Source: JALYIM01 sp040003205 (lineage in GTDB: Bacteria > Acidobacteriota > Terriglobia > Terriglobales > Acidobacteriaceae). From it: DNA of 18,124 nucleotides. The stretch spans positions 1-18,124 of the forward strand of contig JBDUDA010000030.1 of assembly GCA_040003205.1 (NCBI GenBank), given 5' to 3'. Both the position numbers and the translations under genes were made by a program. Position 1 is the stretch's first letter; the number at the start of each line of letters is the position of its first letter. Below the pieces are notes generated by a model. That model searched no databases and was not told the origin of the DNA. It saw only the letters and a list, made by a program, of their open reading frames with translations. Of this stretch, positions 7,987 through 14,611 are shown in pieces.

Positions 7987-8084
7987 TGGCGGAAGCGAGT
8001 GGGAGTCGAACCCACCGACGACGGTATAAGCCGCCGCCCTCCGGTTTTGAAGACCGGGAGCATCACCGGACGCCATGCGCTTCC
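7987..8084 (-). tRNA. selC: Selenocysteine tRNA, tRNA-Sec(TCA)
   Basis: Reading the minus strand from 8084, the RNA begins GGAAGCGCAU and ends CGCUUCC-GCCA, 98 nt with the CCA tail encoded. All tRNA-Sec hallmarks are present: a long acceptor arm starting GGAAG, a 6-bp D stem with a 4-base CGGU loop, anticodon loop CUUCAAA with anticodon UCA at 8048-8050 (residues 35-37, the same place as in E. coli selC), and a long variable arm with an 8-bp stem GGCGGCGG/CCGUCGUC around a 6-base loop (8017-8038). The T arm is GUGGG-UUCGACU-CCCAC and the discriminator base is G. The first seven acceptor pairs are perfect; the eighth is C opposite U, where bacterial tRNA-Sec normally has a pair. The tRNA is charged with serine and converted to selenocysteine by SelA, then delivered to UGA by SelB. 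It is divergent from the membrane glycosyltransferase gene. Confidence 0.95.
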
Positions 8085-8213
8085 AAAATTATTGCCTTCC
8101 GCAAACTCCGCGGAAACAATCATTGCTCTGCCTACCCGCAGCAGAATCCGCCAGCAAAAGTGTAAGCTCTCTCTGCGGCAAATCTGCGTCGTGAGATTTG
8201 GGCCGGAAACTTC

Positions 8214-9896
8214 ATGAACGAATTTTACCGCGAACTCGCGACCTGGCTTGTCCCCGGGATCGAATTGCTGCTGACCCTCGCAGCCGTGGCTCTCATTTTT
8301 GTTCGAGGCGGCAGCGGTACTGCATTTAAAGCCACCGAATCATGGCTGCGGAGATTGTCGCGACGAAAATCCCTTTCGGTCGCCCTCGTAGGCCTTTCGG
8401 TAATCTTCCTTCGAGTCGTCCTCATACCCTTGCTCGGAGTTCCTTCGCCCCGCTGGAACGATGAATTTAGTTATCTGCTCGCTGCCGACACATTTGCTCA
8501 CGGACGTCTAACTAATCCTACGCACCCCATGTGGAGACATTTTGAGAGTTTCCATATCATTCACCAGCCTACTTACATGTCAATGTATCCGCCGGGACAG
8601 GGGCTGATATTGGCATTGGGGCAAGTGTTGGGTCATCCGTGGGTTGGTCAGCTCTTGATCACGGCATTCATGTGCGCGGCGCTCTGCTGGATGTTGCAGG
8701 CGTGGCTTCCGCCTGAGTGGGCGCTGCTGGGTGGAATTCTGGCTGTGCTGCGTCTCGGAATTCTCAGCTATTGGATGAATGGCTATTGGAGCGCATCGAT
8801 TGTTGCATTGGGAGGAGCGCTGGCGATGGGCGGCTTCGGACGCATCAGGATACGAAGCCGAATCCGCGACGCGGTCATTTTAAGTATTGGATTGCTGCTG
8901 CTGGCGAATACTCGCCCTTATGAAGGCTTCGTTTTCAGTTTGCCGATTGCAATCATGCTTCTGGTCTGGATGTTAAAGGAAGATCGCATCCGGGAAAGAA
9001 TTCTGCTTCGGCGAATCGTTGCGCCAGTGTTGATCGTCCTCATCTTGGGTGGAGCCGCCACTGGATACTATTACTACCGCGTGACCGGCAGTCCCATGCG
9101 AATGACGTACCAAGTGAACCGCGGCACTTATGCCACCGCACCGTATTTCCTTTGGCAGAAAGCCCGTCCCGAGCCGCAATACAATCACGTCGTAATCAAA
9201 GATTTCTATCGCTGGGAGCTGGGACAGTTTAAAGAAAATCTCACTGTGGGCGGCGCGATCCGCAGAGGCATGAGCAAACTGGTCGGATTGTGGTCATTCT
9301 ACTTAAGCTTCATTCTTACGCTTCCACTGCTGGCTCTCCCTTCGTTGCGGCGCGACAAAAAGATGCGCGCGCCACTCCTCATTCTGGGAGTGTTCGCGGT
9401 GGGGCTGGCGGTAGAGACATGGACCCTCCCACACTATTTCGCTCCCGCCACGTGTCTCTTGTATTTAATAGTCGTGCAATGCATGCGCCACCTGCGTTTC
9501 TGGAGATGGCGTGGCAAACCCACCGGATTAGCATTGGCACGGTCCGTGCCCATTCTTTGCTGCGCTATGGTGGCCATTCGCCTGGTGGCGATTTGTTCTC
9601 ATGCTCAGATTGAGCCGGCGTGGCCTCGAGGAAATCTCGACCGGGTGAAGGTGATCGAGGAGTTGAGGCGCGTCCCAGGATTACATCTCGTGATCGTTCG
9701 TTATGGCGTGGGCTATGGAGTCAATCACGATGTTGATCACGAATGGGTGTACAACGACGCAAACATCGATAGGGCGAAGATTGTCTGGGCGCGAGATATG
9801 GGGGCCGGCAACGTGGAATTGCTGGCTTACTTCAAAGATAGGAAGGTGTGGATATTGAATGGAGATGAAGTCAATCCAAAATCGGTGCCATACTAA
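8214..9896 (+). CDS. Polytopic membrane protein, GT-C glycosyltransferase-like
   Basis: A 560-residue protein with many hydrophobic segments. The first membrane helix covers about residues 13-31 and the second about 55-75. It is followed by RWNDEFSYLLA (D83, E84), an acidic pair in the first outside loop as in GT-C enzymes of the ArnT/PMT type, which transfer sugars from polyprenyl-phosphate donors. HIIHQPTYMSMYPPGQG comes next; this Pro-rich block is shared by many uncharacterised bacterial members. Further helices continue to about residue 460, and the last 100 residues form a soluble tail. The ATG at 8214 has only a weak GGCCGGAAAC ribosome binding signal upstream. The next membrane protein starts 17 bases after its stop, so they probably form one operon. 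Donor and acceptor are unknown; family membership is inferred from topology and the DE motif. Confidence 0.7.
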   Translation: MNEFYRELATWLVPGIELLLTLAAVALIFVRGGSGTAFKATESWLRRLSRRKSLSVALVGLSVIFLRVVLIPLLGVPSPRWNDEFSYLLAADTFAHGRLTNPTHPMWRHFESFHIIHQPTYMSMYPPGQGLILALGQVLGHPWVGQLLITAFMCAALCWMLQAWLPPEWALLGGILAVLRLGILSYWMNGYWSASIVALGGALAMGGFGRIRIRSRIRDAVILSIGLLLLANTRPYEGFVFSLPIAIMLLVWMLKEDRIRERILLRRIVAPVLIVLILGGAATGYYYYRVTGSPMRMTYQVNRGTYATAPYFLWQKARPEPQYNHVVIKDFYRWELGQFKENLTVGGAIRRGMSKLVGLWSFYLSFILTLPLLALPSLRRDKKMRAPLLILGVFAVGLAVETWTLPHYFAPATCLLYLIVVQCMRHLRFWRWRGKPTGLALARSVPILCCAMVAIRLVAICSHAQIEPAWPRGNLDRVKVIEELRRVPGLHLVIVRYGVGYGVNHDVDHEWVYNDANIDRAKIVWARDMGAGNVELLAYFKDRKVWILNGDEVNPKSVPY

Positions 9897-9913
9897 TAAA
9901 TTGGGCTACTGAG

Positions 9914-11368
9914 ATGAACACTGGGACGCAAACGAGAACGACAACACTAGGATTTTATTCGCTGATTGCGATCATGCTGTTGGGTTTTGCTCTCCGTTTT
10001 GTATATATCGGAGTACCAAGTTTGTGGTTGGATGAAGCGATAAGTCTGGAAGTAGAGCGGCTGGATTGGCATAACTTCTTTCGTGTAATTAGCGAACGCG
10101 AAATCAACATGTCAGTCTATTATTTCCTGCTGCATTTCTGGATCTGTTTTGGACACAGCGAGTTCGCGCTGCGCTCACTCTCCGCGCTTTTTGGGGCCAT
10201 CACCATACCAGCAATCTATGCTCTCGGAACCACGCTCTTTTGCGAAGCGACCGGCATCGTAGCTGCATTGCTAATTGCTGTTAATCCGGCGCACATCTCT
10301 TATTCTCAAAGCGCTCGCGGCTACGCGCTTACAATCTTTCTTACCGTCATATCCTCATGGCTGTTTGTGAGGGCCATCGAAAATGACTCTCCGGCGATCT
10401 GGACAGCATATTCTCTTGTGAACATGTGCGGGCTTTATTCCCACGTCTTTTTCGCATGGGTCGTTCTCGTTCAATTGTTAAGCATCGTATGTGTTCGCGA
10501 CTTTTCGTGGCGACTTGCAAGGTGGAGCTACGCAGCTCTGGTATTGTCAATGCTCCCGCTCGCGTATGTAGAATATTTGTCGCAAGGCACACATCTCTCC
10601 TGGCTTCAGCGTCCTTCCCTGGTGGACTTGTTTAATTCCTTTATCAATCTCGGTGGGTGCAGCGGCATGCTGTTGACGGGATTCTTGCTCTTCTTCGCTG
10701 TGCTCGCTCTATTGGCCCGGAAGCAAGCACGCGACGAACGATTTCCAACCGCAATAGAGTTTCTAACATTATGGTGGATTCTTCCTATTGTTCTAACTTT
10801 TGCGATCTCATTTAGGCACCCTTTGTTCGTACCCCGCTACCTATCCATCTCTCTTCCCCCACTGCTCCTATTGTCGGGGAGAGGTATTGTTCGCTCGAGA
10901 AACAAATTTCTCAACTTTGCCACCATTTCTGCGGTCCTATTGGTGTCAGCGCCGGCTATCGGTGATTACTACGACGACGCCAAAAGAAACGATCAGAACA
11001 ATAATTGGCGAGATACGGCTTTATACATGAGAGGAGTTCTTCGCGAAGGGGACGCACTTTTGTTTTATTACGGGGCTGAACGCTTTCCCTTCGACTTCTA
11101 CCGGCCTCCGCACCAGCCTGATCAGAAATTTGCTATTTACCCACCACTTTCGAGCGCTCAACTGCTTTTAGGAGATGGCAAGGAACCTGATGATGAACTT
11201 CTTCATGTCCTTGCTTCACGTTATCGGCGGGTTTACGTACTCTCAGAGTACCGTCCCAACCCTCTATATCATCGAGTTATCGAGGGTGTGAGCATGTCGC
11301 GATGCGTACGGCAGGCGGAAGCCAGGAATTTTGGGTTCGTTCGGGTAGATGAATTTGATTATTGCTAG
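9914..11368 (+). CDS. GT-C (ArnT/PMT-like) membrane glycosyltransferase
   Basis: A 484-residue polytopic membrane protein. After the first helix (residues 13-31) comes LWLDEAISL with D40-E41, the acidic pair of GT39/ArnT-like transferases in the first extracytoplasmic loop, where it activates the acceptor or binds metal. The next block, YYFLLHFWICFGHSEFALR, followed by LSALFGAITIPAIYALG, is typical of the PMT_2 family. About ten further hydrophobic helices follow, then a soluble C-terminal part of about 130 residues (RDTALYMRGVLREGDALLFYY onward). It lies 17 bases after the previous GT-C-like gene with no strong ribosome binding site, which suggests translational coupling. Likely roles are lipid A, cell-wall glycan or protein glycosylation, using polyprenyl-phosphate sugars. 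It ends convergent with the next gene, 102 bases away. Confidence 0.8.
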   Translation: MNTGTQTRTTTLGFYSLIAIMLLGFALRFVYIGVPSLWLDEAISLEVERLDWHNFFRVISEREINMSVYYFLLHFWICFGHSEFALRSLSALFGAITIPAIYALGTTLFCEATGIVAALLIAVNPAHISYSQSARGYALTIFLTVISSWLFVRAIENDSPAIWTAYSLVNMCGLYSHVFFAWVVLVQLLSIVCVRDFSWRLARWSYAALVLSMLPLAYVEYLSQGTHLSWLQRPSLVDLFNSFINLGGCSGMLLTGFLLFFAVLALLARKQARDERFPTAIEFLTLWWILPIVLTFAISFRHPLFVPRYLSISLPPLLLLSGRGIVRSRNKFLNFATISAVLLVSAPAIGDYYDDAKRNDQNNNWRDTALYMRGVLREGDALLFYYGAERFPFDFYRPPHQPDQKFAIYPPLSSAQLLLGDGKEPDDELLHVLASRYRRVYVLSEYRPNPLYHRVIEGVSMSRCVRQAEARNFGFVRVDEFDYC

Positions 11369-11470
11369 AGCGTTTGCATGGTCGGGATAAATCAACGCGG
11401 CGTTAGCTGTCCTTTGTTTAGCACAGCATCCGCTTCGCTGACCACCCCGACCCTTGATGTTGCGGCCCAC

Positions 11471-11803
11471 TTAGTCGCGGTCGCGATCCCAGTCACGTTC
11501 TTTATGCCACTGGTGCTCACGGCCATTCCACCATCCGTGATATTCATTCCAGCAGCGCTCGCGTTGATTGTTTAAGTCTCGACGACGAGCCATGGCCTGG
11601 CGGCTGCCTCTTCCGTGCCGCCTCAATGCATCATCCAGCCTGATTTCGGCGCGTTCAACTCTGCGATGGCATTTTATCGCCTCTTCCCGGCGCTCATTTT
11701 CTGCCCTCGCTTCTGGGACAGCGGCGAAGAACATGATGCCGCCCAAAGTTGCAGCGCCGATCGCTGCGGTTACCAGCTTCTTGCTTCTATGCAAAATGTT
11801 CAT
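11471..11803 (-). CDS. Small exported charged protein with two Cys
   Basis: A 110-residue hypothetical protein. I choose the ATG at 11803 because AGGAGG lies about six bases upstream on the minus strand and because it opens with a classic signal peptide: MNILHRSKK, a hydrophobic stretch, and AVPEARA before the predicted cut at A34/E35. The mature part is highly charged and helical: a coiled segment RRVERAEIRLDDALRRHG, then C84-W in NNQRERCWNEYHGWW and a His/Trp/Arg/Asp-rich tail ending DRDRD. C45 and C84 are the only cysteines and could form a disulfide clamping a helical hairpin. I do not recognise a family with a known function. The frame extends 24 codons further upstream, but that part has no start signal. 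It is downstream of the peroxiredoxin gene by 134 bases on the same strand. Confidence 0.75.
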   Translation of the reverse strand: MNILHRSKKLVTAAIGAATLGGIMFFAAVPEARAENERREEAIKCHRRVERAEIRLDDALRRHGRGSRQAMARRRDLNNQRERCWNEYHGWWNGREHQWHKERDWDRDRD

Positions 11804-11937
11804 AATGCCTCCTGTAGGTGGAACCCGGCCGGGTGAGGATTGTTGCGCCTCAACTGGCCTTAACCCGCGCCTCACAAAGTATCAGTTCAAGTAGGCCTGC
11901 TCAAGGCTCGAAATTGGTTCCACGACCCCAGTGATTA

Positions 11938-12597
11938 CTATTTTGGTTGCGGCACAACCCGCAGATATGGCTTCAAGGTTTTCCATCCGCCTGGATATTT
12001 CTTTTGGGCTTCTTCATTAGAAACCGCCGGGGGAATGATGACGTCTTCGCCCTGCACCCAGTTCGCCGGGGTTGCGACTTTATGTTTCTCAGTGAGCTGA
12101 ATGGAGTCAATCACGCGCAAGATTTCGACAAAGTTGCGACCGGTCCCCATTGGATAGATGAGCATCAATTTGATTTTCCTGTCGGGGCCGATGAGAAAAA
12201 CTGTGCGCACGGTGGCGTTATCGGCGGCGGTGCGCCCCTCGGACGTGTTTCCGCTCTCAGCCGGCAGCATGTCATAAAGTTTTGCCACGTGAAGGTCGGT
12301 GTCCGCAATCATCGGAAAGTTCACGGCGTGCCCCTGCGTCTCTTTGATGTCGTCCGACCATTTGCTGTGATTGCTCACCGGGTCAACGCTGAGCCCGATG
12401 ACTTTGGTATTTCGCTTGGCAAATTCGGGTTGTAGCCCGGCAACAGCTCCCAGCTCGGTCGTGCAAACCGGAGTGAAATCTTTGGGATGTGAAAACAGAA
12501 TGGCCCAGCTGTCGCCGATCCATTGATGGAAGTCGATTTTCCCCTGCGTGGTTTCGGCAGTGAAATTGGGTGCGGTTTCATTGATACGTAAGGACAC
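11938..12597 (-). CDS. 1-Cys peroxiredoxin, Prx6 type
   Basis: A 219-residue thioredoxin-fold peroxidase that reduces hydrogen peroxide and organic hydroperoxides in the cytoplasm. The peroxidatic site is FSHPKDFTPVCTTELG with C45; the PxxxT/SxxC signature is intact. VRTVFLIGPDRKIK supplies the conserved Arg region. The C-terminal extension VATPANWVQGEDVIIPPAVS followed by YPGGWKTLKPYLRVVPQ is specific to the Prx6 (1-Cys) group, and no resolving Cys is present. The start is GTG at 12597, preceded by AAAGGAG at 12604-12610 with good spacing. It appears monocistronic or leads the small exported protein gene; the upstream gap is long and carries repeats. The active-site residue is Cys, not selenocysteine, despite the tRNA-Sec elsewhere in the window. 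Confidence 0.93.
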   Translation of the reverse strand: MSLRINETAPNFTAETTQGKIDFHQWIGDSWAILFSHPKDFTPVCTTELGAVAGLQPEFAKRNTKVIGLSVDPVSNHSKWSDDIKETQGHAVNFPMIADTDLHVAKLYDMLPAESGNTSEGRTAADNATVRTVFLIGPDRKIKLMLIYPMGTGRNFVEILRVIDSIQLTEKHKVATPANWVQGEDVIIPPAVSNEEAQKKYPGGWKTLKPYLRVVPQPK

Positions 12598-12661
12598 GTT
12601 GTGCTCCTTTGCTAGATCTGATTTAGATTTTGGGACTTGCTGTGAGGCGCGGGGTGGATGG

Positions 12662-12793
12662 GATCAGCGGCTTAAGCGCTATGCACACACCTGCGCCCAA
12701 CTACAACAACAGAGCGCGGCAGTGATGGAACTCCTGCGCATGCGATACAGAATACCCGTCGAGAAATGGCGCGTCAAATTGGAAAAGCCCTAG
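12662..12793 (+). pseudogene. Possible remnant coding segment, unrecognised
   Basis: A frame ending at the TAG at 12791-12793 reads WDQRLKRYAHTCAQLQQQ, then SAAVMELLRMRYRIPVEKWR, then VKLEKP. Its composition looks more like real helical protein than the neighbouring frames. It has no start codon with a ribosome binding site: the frame extends back into the peroxiredoxin gene on the other strand. It may be the tail of a lost gene. I do not recognise a family, and the call is weak. Confidence 0.2.
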
Positions 12794-12813
12794 CGGTGAT
12801 CGCTGCGGGGTGG

Positions 12814-12833
12814 CGCAGACCTTAAGGTCTGCG
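12814..12833. repeat. 20-bp perfect palindrome
   Basis: CGCAGACCTTAAGGTCTGCG is a perfect inverted repeat with no spacer. It sits in the 537-bp gap between the peroxiredoxin and lpdA genes. It is of the same general kind as the neighbouring GGGCTAAAGCCC hairpin. It could be a protein-binding site or part of a dispersed intergenic repeat. Confidence 0.6.
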
Positions 12834-12937
12834 GCTAACTGGCTGGAGCTGAAAGGCCTTTGCCGCTGACGCCGGGCTGTTCGGAAAAATGAAAAGATCC
12901 CTCAGCGGCTGAAGCCGAACGCCCCGATGCGAATGAT

Positions 12938-12955
12938 GCAGGGCTAAAGCCCTGC
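12938..12955. repeat. GCAGGGCT-aa-AGCCCTGC hairpin
   Basis: Eight-base arms surround a two-base spacer. A weaker related stem CGGCT-ga-AGCCG lies just before it, around 12905-12916. Repeats of the form GGGCTAAAGCCC(T) are familiar to me from intergenic regions of acidobacterial genomes (recollection, not checked here). There is no T-tract on either side, so a simple intrinsic terminator is unlikely. Confidence 0.6.
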
Positions 12956-12969
12956 TCCACCTTTCTTTT

Positions 12970-13100
12970 CCAGCCTGTTCTGTTTCACCTTTCTGCTCCA
13001 GCCTGTTTTGTTTCAGCCTGTTCTGTTTCAGCTGCTCTGCGCCAGCCTGTTCTGTTTCACTGTTCTGTTTCAGCTTGTTCTGTTTAACCCTGTTCTGTGA
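12970..13100. repeat. Degenerate minisatellite, core CTGTTCTGTTTCA
   Basis: Seven copies of a 13-15-base core (consensus GCCTGTTCTGTTTCA) occur in tandem in 131 bases. Three copies carry a longer prefix, giving units of 28-29 bases of the type CCTTTCTGCTCCAGCC plus the core; the other four are short units of 13-15 bases. The last two copies decay (TTTA and GTGA endings). The array ends about 34 bases beyond the lpdA stop codon. On the minus strand it would be transcribed after lpdA as a purine-rich GAAACAGAACAGGC tract. There are no unique spacers, so it is not a CRISPR array. Confidence 0.8.
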
Positions 13101-13134
13101 ATTTTCGACGCTTGGTGCGGAGTCAAGAATGCAC

Positions 13135-14556
13135 TCAACGCTTAGGCCGATAGATATGCGTGCTGGTGCCGAGAAAAACTTCGGCTGCTTCCATTACCGT
13201 CTCTGAAAGCGTGGGATGCGGATGAATCGTCATCGCAACGTCGCTTGCCAATGCCCCCATCTCTACGGCAAGCACGCCTTCCGCAATAAGTTCTCCAGCT
13301 CCCGCACCGACGATTCCCATCCCCAGCACGCGTTCGGTTTGCGGATCAATGATCAGCTTGGTCATGCCTTCAATTCGATCGATGGTCATGGCGCGTCCGG
13401 ACGCAGCCCAGGGGAACTTTGCAACTTTGACTTCGCGATTTTCGTTCTTGGCCTGGGTTTCGGTGAGTCCACACCACGCGATTTCAGGATCGGTGAAAAC
13501 TACCGCGGGAATTGCATTGGGTTCGAACGCGACTTTGTGTCCAGCGATGGCTTCGACTGCAACTCGTCCTTCATGCGACGCCTTATGGGCCAGCATGGGC
13601 TCGCCGACAACATCTCCAATCGCATAAATTGCGGGGTCAGCGGTCTGAAGCTGCTTGTTGACCTGAATGAATCCGCGTTCTCCGACCTGCACTTGAGTTT
13701 TATCCAGGCCAGCAATTGCAGAATTTGGCTTGCGCCCTACGGAAACGAGAACGCGGTCAAAAAGTTTTTCTGGCTCTTTCACGTCGGGTCCTTCGAACGT
13801 AACGCGAATTCCGTTCGGGCCTTCTTTGACCCCTGTGACTGTTGTGTTCAGCAGAACTGAATCGAAGCTTTTCTCGATGCGCTTTTGCAATGGAAGGACC
13901 AAGTCGCGATCGGCCCCTGGGAGCAACCCAGCGGTCATTTCGACCACAGAAACTTTCGAGCCTAGAGCTGCGTAAACGGTGCCGAGTTCCAGTCCGATAT
14001 ATCCTCCACCGATGACCAATAACGTTGCGGGGATATCCTTCAAATCGAGCGCGGAAGTGGAATCCATCATGCGCGGAGAATCCAGTTTCAAGCTCGGAAT
14101 CACCGCTGGCCGCGACCCGGTCGCGATGACAATGCGGTCGACCGTCAGGGAATCTTCGCCGCCGTCAACCTTGGCGATGCGAAGCGTGCTGGAATTCTCG
14201 AATGACGCTCTTCCCCGCAAATATTGAACTTTCCTCTGTTTCGAAAGTTGGCCCAAGCCTCCGGTTAATTTATTGATAACGCCCTCTTTGAAAGTACGGA
14301 GACGTTCGAGATCGATTTTGGGCTCACCGAATTCAATGCCCCAATTTTTCGCGTGGCGGGACTCACCGATCAGTTTGGCGACGTGCAGCAGAGCTTTTGA
14401 GGGGATGCATCCGCGATACAGGCACACTCCGCCCGGGTTAAGCTCCTCGTCAATCAGAGTGACTTTCATTCCCAGGTCGGCGGCGAGAAAGGCGGCGGCG
14501 TAGCCTCCAGGACCGGCACCAATGACAGCAATGTTTAGGTTTGAATTTTCAGACAT
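13135..14556 (-). CDS. lpdA: Dihydrolipoyl dehydrogenase (E3)
   Basis: A flavoprotein of 473 residues that reoxidises the dihydrolipoyl arms of the pyruvate dehydrogenase complex and passes electrons to NAD+. FAD binds at GAGPGG (residues 13-18). The redox disulfide is GGVCLYRGC with C45 and C50. The NAD-binding motif is VIGGGYIGLELG around residue 182, and the second FAD motif is YAIGDV. The active-site His-Glu pair is H447 and E452 in HPHPTLSE. The length is normal for the family. The ATG at 14556 has no clear ribosome binding site. It is the last gene of aceE-aceF-lpdA, 55 bases after aceF. The same E3 can serve other 2-oxoacid complexes, but its position here ties it to pyruvate dehydrogenase. 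It stops at TGA with no sign of homology beyond, so readthrough is not suggested. Confidence 0.96.
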   Translation of the reverse strand: MSENSNLNIAVIGAGPGGYAAAFLAADLGMKVTLIDEELNPGGVCLYRGCIPSKALLHVAKLIGESRHAKNWGIEFGEPKIDLERLRTFKEGVINKLTGGLGQLSKQRKVQYLRGRASFENSSTLRIAKVDGGEDSLTVDRIVIATGSRPAVIPSLKLDSPRMMDSTSALDLKDIPATLLVIGGGYIGLELGTVYAALGSKVSVVEMTAGLLPGADRDLVLPLQKRIEKSFDSVLLNTTVTGVKEGPNGIRVTFEGPDVKEPEKLFDRVLVSVGRKPNSAIAGLDKTQVQVGERGFIQVNKQLQTADPAIYAIGDVVGEPMLAHKASHEGRVAVEAIAGHKVAFEPNAIPAVVFTDPEIAWCGLTETQAKNENREVKVAKFPWAASGRAMTIDRIEGMTKLIIDPQTERVLGMGIVGAGAGELIAEGVLAVEMGALASDVAMTIHPHPTLSETVMEAAEVFLGTSTHIYRPKR

Positions 14557-14611
14557 TTAATTTTCTATGAAAAGAATTTCTCGAATTCAAAAAGGCTAGT
14601 TAAAAAACGCT

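Noticed and set aside
7704..8123. 139-codon minus-strand frame covering the selC region
   Set aside because: It runs straight through the tRNA-Sec gene and has no protein-like pattern.
11938..12597. Peroxiredoxin as a selenoprotein
   Set aside because: The peroxidatic position is a TGC/TGT-type Cys codon in PVCTTE and no in-frame TGA occurs in the gene.
12970..13100. CRISPR array
   Set aside because: Units are 13-29 bases of nearly the same sequence with no unique spacers, and no cas genes are present.
13125..13140. Selenocysteine readthrough of the lpdA TGA stop
   Set aside because: The protein already has normal family length and ends in IYRPKR; the downstream frame runs into repeat DNA with no conserved Cys-equivalent motif or SECIS-like hairpin.
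13216..13860. 214-codon plus-strand frame inside lpdA
   Set aside because: It is antisense to conserved E3 sequence and shows no recognisable protein features.
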